64,000 nt of DNA from Devosia lacusdianchii (GTDB taxonomy: Bacteria > Pseudomonadota > Alphaproteobacteria > Rhizobiales > Devosiaceae), in contig NZ_CP092483.1 of the NCBI RefSeq assembly GCF_022429625.1, positions 4,017,501 through 4,081,500 on the forward strand. The letters run 5' to 3'. A program made the translations under genes and the position numbers. The notes beneath the pieces were generated by a model. That model saw only the letters and a list, made by a program, of their open reading frames with translations. It had not been told where the DNA came from and did no database searches. Below, one piece after another: positions 34,232 to 42,277 of the stretch. The number at the start of each line of letters is the position of its first letter. The first letter of the stretch is position 1.

Positions 34232-35700
34232 CGCGTACCCGAACCATAGGTGCAACCAGCGCCGCGGCGATCCTCGCTGCGGCCGTCACCATTGCCGGCT
34301 TTCTGTGGCTCCGGCCAGCGCCCTCGACCGCCACGCCGTCGGCAACGCCGGTTGCAACGGCTGCGGTCCTGCGCGGAACATTGCTCGATACCAAGACCGT
34401 GACCGGCACCCTCGGCTATGGCGAACTCAGCGCCCTGCGACCGAGCCTTGCCGACACATCCGCCATGGTAACCTGGATCGCTCCCGTCGGCTCAATCATC
34501 GAACGCGGCAAACCGCTCTATGCGCTGGATGGGCAACCGGCGATCCTGTTCTACGGATCGGTCCCGCAGCACCGCACCCTGCGCTTCGATACGAACACAC
34601 CATTGCCAATCTGGGTCGAACTCGAACGCGCGCAAACGGCGCTCGAAGCGGCAAACCTGGCACTAGACCTCGCCCGGGAACGGCTCGCGGATGCCGAAAC
34701 CCGCACCATCGATGTCAATGCCAGGCTCGACGACGCCCACTCGACCGCGCCCATAACGGCCCAATTCATCGAGCTGGCCGGAGCCGTGGCCGGCGCCGAA
34801 ACCAAGCTTGGTCGTGTGACGGAACTCTCGGCTGCGCAATTGGCGCCACCCGTGGAGGTCGCCGCCGCGCAAGCCGAGCTCGCCGCCGCCCGCGCCGCGT
34901 TCGACGCGGCGATCAGGGCCATCCGCAAAGACCTCGCCGCCGCCCGCCTTGACGCCATCACAGCGCGCGTCGCCGTCGCCGAGGCCGGCATAAAACGTGA
35001 CGAACTCCGGACCGGGCTGGATGCCCTCCTGGCGCGCGCTGGTGACGACGCCGACATCCAGCAGATTGCCGACAATCTAGCCGCTCTTGGCTACGAGGGG
35101 ACACTCGCCGATCAGGTCCGTGCCTGGCAGAAGGCCTCGGGCCAACCGGTAACCGGTATCGTTGCTCCCAGCGACATGGTGGTCGCTGCGGGCCCGGTGC
35201 ACATCGCGGACTATGGCGCCAGCGTCGGCGAAACATTGATCGCGGCCTCGCCGGACCGTGACGCGATCCTTGATTACTCCAATACCGAGAAGCTGGTTAC
35301 CGTCCCTCTCGGCGTTGGCGACCGGGGCTTTGCCGCCATCGGTCGCGAAGTCGGCGTCACGCTGCCCGACGACAGCCGGATCGACGGTGTCATATCCGAA
35401 ATCGGCTCCGTCGTGACCGAAGGTAATATCGAGGTGACGGTGACCATCGCCGACCAGACGGCCCTGGGCGGCCTCGAGGTTGCGTCGGTGGATGTCGAAT
35501 TCGTCAGCGATAGCCGCGAGGATGTTCTCTCTGTCCCCATAACCGCATTGCTCGCCCGGCAGGAAGGCGGCTTCGCCGTCGAAGTCATCAGTGGAAGCAA
35601 GAGCACCCTGGTGTCCGTCGATACCGGTCTTTTCGCCGCCGGCCGGGTCGAAATTACCGGCGACGGTATCGACGAGGGCGTTGAGGTCAGCGTGCCTTGA
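34228..35700 (+). CDS. Efflux periplasmic adaptor with peptidoglycan-binding-like domain
   Basis: This 490-residue protein is anchored by one N-terminal helix (ATSAAAILAAAVTIAGFLWL). It has a broken beta-barrel/lipoyl-like part (50-130), a long Ala/Glu-rich helical hairpin (about 130-270), a peptidoglycan-binding-1-like segment at about 278-325 (IADNLAALGYEGTLADQVRAWQKASGQPVTG), and a C-terminal beta-barrel and membrane-proximal region. It thus combines a MacA/HlyD adaptor with a wall-binding module. With the ABC ATPase and permease that follow, it should form an export machine across the periplasm. Its stop TGA shares one base with the ATPase ATG. Confidence 0.85.
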   Translation: MTRTRTIGATSAAAILAAAVTIAGFLWLRPAPSTATPSATPVATAAVLRGTLLDTKTVTGTLGYGELSALRPSLADTSAMVTWIAPVGSIIERGKPLYALDGQPAILFYGSVPQHRTLRFDTNTPLPIWVELERAQTALEAANLALDLARERLADAETRTIDVNARLDDAHSTAPITAQFIELAGAVAGAETKLGRVTELSAAQLAPPVEVAAAQAELAAARAAFDAAIRAIRKDLAAARLDAITARVAVAEAGIKRDELRTGLDALLARAGDDADIQQIADNLAALGYEGTLADQVRAWQKASGQPVTGIVAPSDMVVAAGPVHIADYGASVGETLIAASPDRDAILDYSNTEKLVTVPLGVGDRGFAAIGREVGVTLPDDSRIDGVISEIGSVVTEGNIEVTVTIADQTALGGLEVASVDVEFVSDSREDVLSVPITALLARQEGGFAVEVISGSKSTLVSVDTGLFAAGRVEITGDGIDEGVEVSVP

Positions 35701-36380
35701 TGAGCAGCATCGTCTCCCTGCGCAATGTCTCGCGCGCCTTCGCGGGAGGTGTCTTCGCGCTGCGCGACGTCAATCTCGATATCGGGCGCGGCGAGCTTGT
35801 CGCCATTGTCGGCCCGTCCGGGTCGGGCAAATCGACCATGCTCAACATTATCGGCACGCTCGACCGCGCCAGTGCCGGGGAGGTCGAGATCGATGGCCGC
35901 AACGTCGCCCAGCTTGGCGACAGCGCGCTATCGGCCCTGCGGGCGCATCGCATCGGCTTCGTCTTCCAGCACTTTCATCTGTCCCCGGGCGTATCGGCCC
36001 TCGATAACGTCGCCGACGGTCTGCTCTATACCGGAGCCTGCCTTCGCGAGCGCCGCCTGCGGGCGGAAGCCGCCTTGGGCGAGGTGGGACTCGGGCATCG
36101 CCTCGATCACCATCCCCATCAACTATCGGGCGGCGAGAAACAGCGCACCGCGATCGCGCGCGCCCTGGCGCGCCGCCCTATGCTGCTTCTGGCGGACGAA
36201 CCAACCGGTGCGCTCGACAGTACTTCAGGCGAAGGCGTCGTCCAGCTCCTGCTCGGGCTGCATCGCGAGGGGACAGCCGTCGTCGTCATCACGCATGATC
36301 GCGACCTCGCCGCCCGTTTCGATCGGCAGGCCGCAATGCGCGACGGCCAATTGGTCGACGACAGGAGGCGGGACGCATGA
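35700..36380 (+). CDS. MacB/LolD-type ABC transporter ATP-binding protein
   Basis: This 226-residue ATPase has Walker A GPSGSGKST (38-46), the signature QLSGGEKQRTAIARAL, Walker B LLLADEPTGALD and the H-loop VITHDRDLA. The ADEPTGALDS form and lack of extra domains place it with the LolD/MacB group, which drives mechanotransmission-type exporters. ATG 35700 overlaps the adaptor stop by one base, so the TTG codon just upstream is not the start. It overlaps the permease gene by four bases. Confidence 0.93.
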   Translation: MSSIVSLRNVSRAFAGGVFALRDVNLDIGRGELVAIVGPSGSGKSTMLNIIGTLDRASAGEVEIDGRNVAQLGDSALSALRAHRIGFVFQHFHLSPGVSALDNVADGLLYTGACLRERRLRAEAALGEVGLGHRLDHHPHQLSGGEKQRTAIARALARRPMLLLADEPTGALDSTSGEGVVQLLLGLHREGTAVVVITHDRDLAARFDRQAAMRDGQLVDDRRRDA

Positions 36381-37576
36381 CGGCGCTGCAACCGGCAAGA
36401 TTATCATGGGTCGACGTCGCGCGGCTCGCGGCCTATGGGCTTCGCGCGCGACCGCTTCGGGTCGTCCTGTCGGCGCTCGGCATCGCCATCGGCATCGCCG
36501 CCATGATCGCCGTGGTCGGCATTTCCACCTCCAGCCGGGCCCAGCTCAACCATCTCCTCGCCGAACTCGGCACCAACCTGCTGAGCGCCGGCCCGGGAAC
36601 CTCCATGTTTGGAGAGGCCGCGACCATGCCGCCGGAATCGGTATCGATGATCGAGCGGATGGCGGCCGTGCAGTCGGTCAGCGCCGTCGGCCAGCTCACC
36701 GAGGCAAAAGTCTATCGCAGCAACCGCATTCCCGAGAGCCAGTCCGGCGGCATGGCCGTCTTCGCCGCCCGGCTCGATCTGCTCCAAACGGTGGGCGCGA
36801 AGATCGATGCTGGCTCCTGGCTCAATGCGGCCACGGCGCAATATCCGGCGGTGGTTCTGGGCGCTCGGGCCGCCGCGCGCCTGGGCATCAGCCACCATCT
36901 CATCGGTCAGCCGATCTGGCTCAGCGGCCGCTGGTTTACCGTCATCGGCATCCTGGAGCCGGTATCGCTGGTTCCCGAACTCGATCTGTGCGCCCTGATC
37001 GGCTGGCCCGCAGGCGAGCGTTATCTCGCCTTCGAGGGCGACATCACGACGCTCTATGTCCGGGCCGACCCGGACGAAATCGAGGCCGTGCGAAATCTCC
37101 TTGCCCGAACCGCCAACCCTGAACAACCCAACGAGGTGGACGTCTCCCGCCCCTCCGATGCCCTCGCGGCCGAAGCCGCAGCCGATGTGGCTTTCACCGG
37201 CCTTCTCCTGGGCCTTGGCGCGGTCGCGCTACTGGTCGGCGGCATTGGCGTCGCCAATACAATGGTTATCTCCGTGCTGGAGCGTCGCGCTGAGATCGGC
37301 CTGCGCCGGTCGCAGGGCGCAACCCGCGGTCACATCCGCCTCCAGTTCTTCGGCGAGGCGCTGCTGCTGGCGCTGCTCGGAGGCGGCAGCGGCATCGCCA
37401 TCGGCTGCCTGGTGACAACGGCCTATGCGGCGCTCCAGGGCTGGCCGGTCGATATCCCGCTCTGGGTCGCCGCGGGCGGCATGGCCGCGACGCTCACGAT
37501 CGGCGGCCTTGCCGGCCTCTATCCCGCCATCCGCGCCGCCCGACTGGCCCCAACCGAAGCCCTTGGCGCAGCCTAG
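36377..37576 (+). CDS. MacB-type ABC transporter permease
   Basis: This 399-residue protein has the MacB topology: one N-terminal helix (VVLSALGIAIGIAAMIAVVGI), a large periplasmic MacB-PCD domain (about 60-270) and three C-terminal helices of the FtsX domain (LLLGLGAVALLVGGIGVANTMVISVLERRAEIGLRR). Together with the ATPase and adaptor it should export a substrate from the periplasm or outer leaflet, or act mechanically on the envelope. The substrate is unknown; antimicrobial peptide resistance is a common role in relatives. It is the last gene of the cassette, ending about 90 bases before tRNA-Ser. Confidence 0.92.
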   Translation: MTALQPARLSWVDVARLAAYGLRARPLRVVLSALGIAIGIAAMIAVVGISTSSRAQLNHLLAELGTNLLSAGPGTSMFGEAATMPPESVSMIERMAAVQSVSAVGQLTEAKVYRSNRIPESQSGGMAVFAARLDLLQTVGAKIDAGSWLNAATAQYPAVVLGARAAARLGISHHLIGQPIWLSGRWFTVIGILEPVSLVPELDLCALIGWPAGERYLAFEGDITTLYVRADPDEIEAVRNLLARTANPEQPNEVDVSRPSDALAAEAAADVAFTGLLLGLGAVALLVGGIGVANTMVISVLERRAEIGLRRSQGATRGHIRLQFFGEALLLALLGGGSGIAIGCLVTTAYAALQGWPVDIPLWVAAGGMAATLTIGGLAGLYPAIRAARLAPTEALGAA

Positions 37577-37668
37577 CGACCACGATCAGGGATCCTGACC
37601 CGTGCACTCAAACAGCAGACATCAATCGCCCGCAAATGCGGGACCTAGCTCAGTTGATTTTGAGGAAG
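37577..37668. other. Gap between the efflux cassette and tRNA-Ser, with a tRNA-like fragment
   Basis: The gap contains GGGACCTAGCTCAGTTGATTT (37640-37660) on the + strand, which resembles the first 20 bases of a tRNA (acceptor start, then the TAGCTCAGTTGGT D-arm). No matching anticodon or T-arm follows. It could be a tRNA remnant beside the 3' end of tRNA-Ser. It could equally be chance. Confidence 0.3.
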
Positions 37669-37758
37669 TGGCGGAGAGAGAGGGATTCGAACCCCCGATA
37701 GAGTTGCCCCTATGCCGCATTTCGAGTGCGGTGCATTCAACCACTCTGCCATCTCTCC
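37669..37758 (-). tRNA. tRNA-Ser (anticodon CGA)
   Basis: On the minus strand the gene reads GGAGAGA (acceptor) then TGGCAGAGTGG (D-arm start). The anticodon arm has CGA in GCACTCGAAATGC, a long variable arm typical of serine tRNAs follows (ATAGGGGCAACTCTAT), then the T-arm GGGGGTTCGAATCCC, and the acceptor partner TCTCTCC with discriminator G and an encoded CCA. Length is 90 bases. It decodes UCG. It is convergent with the efflux cassette. Confidence 0.96.
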
Positions 37759-37999
37759 GCGAGATCGATGTAGGCGCCCCGGAAGGGACCGTTGGTCGAC
37801 ACGGGCGGGCTTATGACATAGCAATAACGGCGCCGCAACACCCCTTGTAGCTTTCCGCGTGCTTTGGACGTCCGCCGACTCTGGTTCAGCGATCGGCATC
37901 GTTGCTGGACCGACCGTCACGATTTCGTGGGTGACGAACCTCTGGGCGATCCGCTGCGTTCTGACGAACGCAAGGCTTCATCATAATGGGAGGATTTCA

Positions 38000-38773
38000 A
38001 TGGTACAGCGTCGCGATGTGGTTGCCGGCATGGCAACCTTGCCGCTGGTGGCCCTGGGCACCGGCATGCTGACCACGGCTTGGGCACAGGAGAGCGCAGT
38101 GCTGGACGGAGATGTTCTTTCGACCTCTGGCGGAGATGTAACCATCCATCCCGTCGACCATGCCAGCCTGCTGCTCGGTTTTGGTGAGGAGGTCATCTAT
38201 GTCGATCCGGTCGGCGGAGCCGCCCGGTACGAGGGCCTGCCGCCGCCGACGGCCATCCTCATCACCCACGGTCATGGCGACCACTTCGACATTCCGACGC
38301 TCGAAGCCATCGCCGGCACGGCGCCGATCCTCACCAGCCAGGAGGTTTTCGACAAGCTGCCCGAGGCACTCAAGGCCAATGCGACCGCCGTCGCCAATGG
38401 CGGATCGGGCGACCTCAACGGCATCCCCGTCGCGGCCACTACGGCGCATAACACCACTGCGGACCGCATGAAGTACCACCCCGTCGGCGTCGGCAATGGC
38501 TACCTGATCACCTTTGGCGACAAGGTGGTCTATGTAGCCGGCGATACCGAACCGACACCCGAAATGCTGGCGCTTACCGGTATCGAGGTCGCCTTCCTGC
38601 CAATGAACCTGCCCTATACCATGACGCCCGAGCAGGCCGTCGAGGCTATCAATACGTTCAAGCCCGCCATCGTCTATCCCTACCACTATGGCGAAAGCGA
38701 CCTTTCGGTGCTTGAAGGCGGGGTTGGTGCCGATACCGAAGTGCGGCTGCGCGACTGGTATGCGCTGAGTTGA
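38000..38773 (+). CDS. Exported metallo-beta-lactamase-fold hydrolase (UPF0173-like)
   Basis: This 257-residue protein starts with a signal sequence containing a twin arginine and a hydrophobic run (RRDVVAGMATLPLVALGTGM...AWAQ), so Tat or Sec export is likely. The rest is an MBL fold with H90, H92, D94 and H95 in THGHGDHFD, and further ligands probable at AAHNTT-type and VAGDTEPTPE stretches near residues 150 and 180. It resembles UlaG/UPF0173 metal-dependent hydrolases; the substrate is unknown. ATG 38000 follows GGGAGGA. A longer frame upstream has no such site. Confidence 0.88.
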   Translation: MVQRRDVVAGMATLPLVALGTGMLTTAWAQESAVLDGDVLSTSGGDVTIHPVDHASLLLGFGEEVIYVDPVGGAARYEGLPPPTAILITHGHGDHFDIPTLEAIAGTAPILTSQEVFDKLPEALKANATAVANGGSGDLNGIPVAATTAHNTTADRMKYHPVGVGNGYLITFGDKVVYVAGDTEPTPEMLALTGIEVAFLPMNLPYTMTPEQAVEAINTFKPAIVYPYHYGESDLSVLEGGVGADTEVRLRDWYALS

Positions 38774-38810
38774 ACCCGCAGCGAATGTGCCGCTGACGGC
38801 CCGGCAACGC

Positions 38811-38839
38811 TTGACTCTTGGGGCATTTGCCCTGATAAG
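38811..38839 (+). promoter_or_regulatory. Candidate sigma-70-type promoter for rplU-rpmA
   Basis: TTGACT (38811-38816), a 17-base spacer, then GATAAG (38834-38839) gives a good -35 and a moderate -10. It lies about 180 bases before rplU, just after the preceding gene ends, leaving a long leader. Confidence 0.5.
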
Positions 38840-38942
38840 CCGGACCAGAAACACGCGCTGGCTCTGCTGGCGCGCTTTTCTTTGTTTGAAAACGCTGTTC
38901 GAGGCTGCCCGCCGGTTTGATCGCCGGCTGACTGTTCGAAGA

Positions 38943-39016
38943 CCGCAGGATCTGGGCTTTCACCTGCGGCGCCACAGGGCGCGATACAATGGGACCGGGC
39001 GTTTGACGCTCCCGGT
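38943..39016 (+). promoter_or_regulatory. Structured leader upstream of rplU
   Basis: Two hairpins precede the L21 start. CCGCAGG (38943-38949) pairs with CCTGCGG (38963-38969), and ACCGGG (38994-38999) pairs with CCCGGT (39011-39016), the second ending six bases before the start codon at 39023. The latter could occlude the ribosome site. Ribosomal-protein leaders often mediate autoregulation, but I cannot match this one to a known family. Confidence 0.45.
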
Positions 39017-39022
39017 TATGCT

Positions 39023-39646
39023 ATGACTTTTGCCGTGATCAAAACCGGTGGCAAGCAGTACAAGGTTGCCGCCAACGACATTCTCAAGATTGAAAAGCTC
39101 GACGCCGAAGCCGGCACGATCGTCACCTTTGACCAGGTGCTGATGGTTGGCGACGAAGTCGGTGCTCCGCTGATCGAAGGCGCGCTCGTCGCTGCCGAAC
39201 TGCTCGAGACCAAGAAGCAGAAGACGGTCATCATCTTCAAGAAGAACCGTCGCCACAATTATCGTCGCCGCAACGGCCACCGCCAGTTGCTGTCGACCGT
39301 GCGCATCACCGAGATCCTGACCGGCGGCGCCAAGCCGACGATCAAGGCCGCTGGCGTTGCTGCACCCACCGAAACCGTAGTCTCGGGCAAGCCTGCCAAG
39401 GTCCGCGCTGCCGCTAAGGCAGCCGCTGCAACGGAAACCAAGGCCCCGGCTGCCAAGAAGGCTGCCGCGCCCAAGGCCGCTGCCGCTGCGGAAACCGCCG
39501 AAGCTCCGGCCAAGGCACCCGCCAAGAAGGCTGAGACCAAGGCCGCACCGAAGCAGGCTGCTGCTGAGACCACCGAAGCCGCCGCTGAAAAGCCGGCGAA
39601 GAAGGCCCCGGCCAAGAAAGCCGCGCCCAAGGCCGACAAGGAATAA
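39023..39646 (+). CDS. rplU: 50S ribosomal protein L21 with long Ala/Lys-rich tail
   Basis: This 207-residue protein has the L21 domain in residues 1-105 ([48 protein letters not shown]). A 100-residue tail made mainly of Ala, Lys, Pro, Thr and Glu follows (repeating KKA, APAK, AAAET units). L21 binds 23S rRNA in the large subunit. Extended L21 proteins are known in alphaproteobacteria, but this tail doubles the protein length. It is cotranscribed with rpmA 12 bases downstream. Confidence 0.97.
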   Translation: MTFAVIKTGGKQYKVAANDILKIEKLDAEAGTIVTFDQVLMVGDEVGAPLIEGALVAAELLETKKQKTVIIFKKNRRHNYRRRNGHRQLLSTVRITEILTGGAKPTIKAAGVAAPTETVVSGKPAKVRAAAKAAAATETKAPAAKKAAAPKAAAAAETAEAPAKAPAKKAETKAAPKQAAAETTEAAAEKPAKKAPAKKAAPKADKE

Positions 39647-39658
39647 GGAGCTCTAGAG

Positions 39659-39925
39659 ATGGCACACAAAAAAGCAGGCGGTTCATCCCGCAACGGTCGT
39701 GATACCGCTGGCCGTCGTCTTGGCGTCAAGAAGTTCGGCGGCGAAGCTGTAATCGCCGGCAACATCATCATCCGCCAGCGCGGCACCAAGTGGCATCCCG
39801 GCACCGGCGTTGGCCTGGGCAAGGATCACACCATTTTCGCGCTCGTCGACGGCAAAGTCGCGTTCCGAACCCGTGCGAATTCGCAAGTTTTCGTTTCCGT
39901 CGACCCGGCGGAGGCCGCCGAATAA
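39659..39925 (+). CDS. rpmA: 50S ribosomal protein L27
   Basis: This 88-residue protein has the invariant N-terminal [21 protein letters not shown], whose tail reaches the peptidyl-transferase centre, and the core [25 protein letters not shown]. There is no Firmicutes-type cleavable extension. It follows rplU in the usual order, and a strong terminator follows at 39997-40026. Confidence 0.98.
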   Translation: MAHKKAGGSSRNGRDTAGRRLGVKKFGGEAVIAGNIIIRQRGTKWHPGTGVGLGKDHTIFALVDGKVAFRTRANSQVFVSVDPAEAAE

Positions 39926-39980
39926 CCCGGCAGGTCTCTCGAACCCAGCCGGTGACCTTTTCCCCGGCTCGTGTTCGCGA

Positions 39981-40032
39981 AATGCGAAAATAATCCAAGG
40001 GGAATCGGTGCGCCGGTTCCCCTTTTCGCATT
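39981..40032 (+). terminator. Terminator after rpmA with an extended outer stem
   Basis: A 12-bp stem, AAGGGGAATCGG (39997-40008) with CCGGTTCCCCTT (40013-40024; one G-T pair), has loop TGCG and runs into TTTT. Outside it, AATGCGAAAA (39981-39990) and TTTTCGCATT (40023-40032) are perfect inverted copies. The outer stem uses the T-tract, so the two cannot both form fully. Confidence 0.85.
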
Positions 40033-40048
40033 CTGGATCAGCATTCAA

Positions 40049-40579
40049 ATGGACAGCCTCAAGGACCGCCTCCCCGCCGCGCTTCATACCGACCGCCTGG
40101 TGCTGACCACCCCGACCATGGCGCATGCCCCGGCAATCGCCCAGCTCGCCAATAATCGGCGCATCCACGAGGTTATGTCGCGCCTGCCGTTTCCCTATTC
40201 GGAAGAAGACGCGCGGCTCTTTATTGAAGAGATCGTGCCAGGCCCGAACGAGCTTTGCTACGCCATCCTGCTGGGCGGCGAGACCTTTGTGGGCATTGTT
40301 GGCCTGACATTTGCCGAAACGACACCGCCCGAGCTGGGTTACTGGCTGGGCGAGCCGTTCTGGGGCAAGGGCTACGCCACCGAAGCGGCGGCGGCTGTCG
40401 TCGCTGCGGCGCGTAAGGCCGGTATTCCAGTGCTGCGATCGCGCGCGCTCTTCGCCAATTCCGGCTCCCGGAACGTTCTGCGCAAAGTTGGGTTTGCCGA
40501 GGTCGGCGAGACCATCGACAGTCAGGGCACTCTCGCCGGGCAGCGCCTGGCGCAGATGCGGCTGGAGTTCGGGCGATGA
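40049..40579 (+). CDS. GNAT-family N-acetyltransferase (1 of 4)
   Basis: This 176-residue RimJ/RimL-type acetyltransferase has TDRLVLTTPTMAHAPAIAQL at the start, the central ELGYWLGEPFWGKGYATEAAAAV containing the acetyl-CoA-binding GKGYAT loop (Q/R-X-X-G-X-A type), and the terminal NVLRKVGFAEVGE. It probably acetylates an N-terminal or small-molecule amine; the target is unknown. ATG 40049 is inside a longer frame whose first part overlaps the terminator. It begins a tightly overlapped run of seven genes ending in proA. Confidence 0.88.
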   Translation: MDSLKDRLPAALHTDRLVLTTPTMAHAPAIAQLANNRRIHEVMSRLPFPYSEEDARLFIEEIVPGPNELCYAILLGGETFVGIVGLTFAETTPPELGYWLGEPFWGKGYATEAAAAVVAAARKAGIPVLRSRALFANSGSRNVLRKVGFAEVGETIDSQGTLAGQRLAQMRLEFGR

Positions 40580-41247
40580 GGCTCTACCTGTCGTCCTACA
40601 GACTGGGCAACGCCACCGAACAGTTGTTGCACCTGATGGGGAATGGAAGGCGCGTCGGTATTATTCCCAACGCGCTCGACCTCATCCCTGCCGACGACCG
40701 AGAACGCTATCGGCTAACCACCTATGACCCGGCCGCGGAGTTTCTCCGGCTGGGGTTGGAGGCCGAAACGCTCGACTTGCGGGATCATTTTGGCAGGGGT
40801 GGCTTGGACCAAATACTGCCCCGCTACAACTTGATCTGGGTTCTGGGCGGCAACAGCTTCGTGCTGCGCCGCGCCATGGCCCAGAGTGGCTTTGATCAGG
40901 CGATAGCGGCAGCCTTGTCCGATGACCTCCTGGTCTTTGGCGGCTTCAGCGCTGGCGCGGTCGTCGCCACGCCTACGCTGCGGGGGATCGAACTCATCGA
41001 CGATCCTCGTCCAGTGCCGCCGGGCTACGCCGAACCAATCCTGTGGGATGGATTGGGCCTGGTCGACTTCTCCATCGTGCCGCACGTCGATTCCGACCAT
41101 CCCGAGACCGAGTTGGCGGCAAGCTCGGCCGCCCACCTGGCCAAGCACCGGATGCCTTATCGTACCCTGCGCGATGGCGAGGTCATCATCCGTGATGGCG
41201 TCCACATTCGCCTCGTCGACGCGCGCGGGGAAATCGGCCCATGCTAG
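40576..41247 (+). CDS. Peptidase E-like protein (S51 family)
   Basis: This 223-residue protein resembles peptidase E, a class-I glutamine-amidotransferase-like serine peptidase that cleaves Asp-X dipeptides. It has VLGGNSFVLRRAM (about 94-106), the nucleophile elbow GGFSAGAVV with the serine near residue 125, and IVPHVDSDHPE with the candidate histidine near 170. The acidic part of the triad is less clear. The ATG overlaps the end of the first GNAT gene by four bases and its own end overlaps the second GNAT gene by seven. Its presence inside an acetyltransferase array is unusual. Confidence 0.82.
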   Translation: MRLYLSSYRLGNATEQLLHLMGNGRRVGIIPNALDLIPADDRERYRLTTYDPAAEFLRLGLEAETLDLRDHFGRGGLDQILPRYNLIWVLGGNSFVLRRAMAQSGFDQAIAAALSDDLLVFGGFSAGAVVATPTLRGIELIDDPRPVPPGYAEPILWDGLGLVDFSIVPHVDSDHPETELAASSAAHLAKHRMPYRTLRDGEVIIRDGVHIRLVDARGEIGPC

Positions 41248-41759
41248 AGTTGCACACACGACGGTTGATCCTGCGCGAGAGCACCCTCGACGATGCCCCT
41301 TGCTATGCCTTGGGCGTCGGTGAGTACGACGTGGCCAAATTCCTGACGCCGGTGCCTTATCCCTACACGCTCGCCATGGCGATCGATTGGCTGCGGCAGG
41401 CCCAGCCCGCCACACCCGAGCAATCCATGTTGATCGTCGAACTCCCGGGCAAGGGCGTCATCGGCTGCGTATCGCTGATCAATGAACTCGGCTTCTGGAT
41501 TGCTCGTCCGCATTGGAACCGGGGCTATGCCAGCGAAGCTGCGACGGCCCTGCTCGACTGGCATTTTGCCGGGACAGACCACGCTATGGTCAAATCCAGC
41601 GCCCACCATAACAATACGGCATCGCTTGCCGTGCAGAAGAAGCTCGGCTTTGTGCCGACGGGACGAGAAATGCGCTTCAGCCAGACCTTGCAGCACAATG
41701 TCGATCACGTGGTGACCAGCCTGACACGGGAAGCCTGGCAATCGCGAGGCATGCGATGA
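41241..41759 (+). CDS. GNAT-family N-acetyltransferase (2 of 4)
   Basis: This 172-residue protein is a RimJ/RimL-type GNAT: LELHTRRLILRESTLDDAP at the start, ELGFWIARPHWNRGYASEAATALLDWHF in the middle with the CoA loop NRGYAS, and ASLAVQKKLGFVPTGRE near the end. The start overlaps the peptidase E stop by seven bases; the stop overlaps the next GNAT by four. Target unknown. Confidence 0.88.
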   Translation: MLELHTRRLILRESTLDDAPCYALGVGEYDVAKFLTPVPYPYTLAMAIDWLRQAQPATPEQSMLIVELPGKGVIGCVSLINELGFWIARPHWNRGYASEAATALLDWHFAGTDHAMVKSSAHHNNTASLAVQKKLGFVPTGREMRFSQTLQHNVDHVVTSLTREAWQSRGMR

Positions 41760-42277
41760 CACTGAAGCAGGCATTGCCGGACACAGTAGTCGCGGCGCGG
41801 CTGACACTGCGCCCACCAACCGATACCGACATCGCCGACCTGATGACATTGGCCAACAACCCCAATGTCATCGAGCACACGGCAACGCTCGCCTATCCCT
41901 ATCGGCGCGAGGACGGCGAGAAGTTCGTCGCCACCCTCGACCATGCCGATACCCCACGCTCCTATGCCATCGCCAATGGCGACAACCGCCTGATGGGCGT
42001 GATGCTGCTCAAGCTGGCCGTGGGCGAGGCGCCCGAACTGGGCTATTGGCTGGGCGAGCCCTATTGGGGCCGAGGTTATGCCAGCGAAGCCGCCCTGGCC
42101 CTGCTCGACGCCGCCAAAGGCGTTGCTCCACTGGTATCGGCTCGCGTATTGGCGGCTAATCCTGCCTCGATCCGCGTGCTCGAGAAAGTGGGCTTCACCG
42201 TCACCGAGCGCACGGTCAGCGTCGTCGCCCGGCACGCCGGCAAACCCATCGTCATCATGCACTGGCGGGCATCATGA
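41756..42277 (+). CDS. GNAT-family N-acetyltransferase (3 of 4)
   Basis: This 173-residue GNAT has VVAARLTLRPPTDTDIADLMTLANNPNVIEHTATLAYPY, then ELGYWLGEPYWGRGYASEAALALLDAAKG with the CoA-binding GRGYAS loop, and ASIRVLEKVGFTVTERT. It is closest in style to the first copy of the array (same ELGYWLGEP-WG-GYA core), which suggests duplication. It is coupled to its neighbours by four-base overlaps on each side. Target unknown. Confidence 0.88.
   Translation: MTLKQALPDTVVAARLTLRPPTDTDIADLMTLANNPNVIEHTATLAYPYRREDGEKFVATLDHADTPRSYAIANGDNRLMGVMLLKLAVGEAPELGYWLGEPYWGRGYASEAALALLDAAKGVAPLVSARVLAANPASIRVLEKVGFTVTERTVSVVARHAGKPIVIMHWRAS

Noticed and set aside
31870..37758. Genomic island integrated at tRNA-Ser
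   Set aside because: No integrase, no attachment-site duplication and no base-composition break that I can see. Only adjacency and a tRNA-like fragment support it, so it is kept as a low-interest observation.
39259..39822. Antisense frame over rplU rich in Ala/Ser/Val
   Set aside because: It is the complement of the L21 Ala/Lys tail and has no independent signals.
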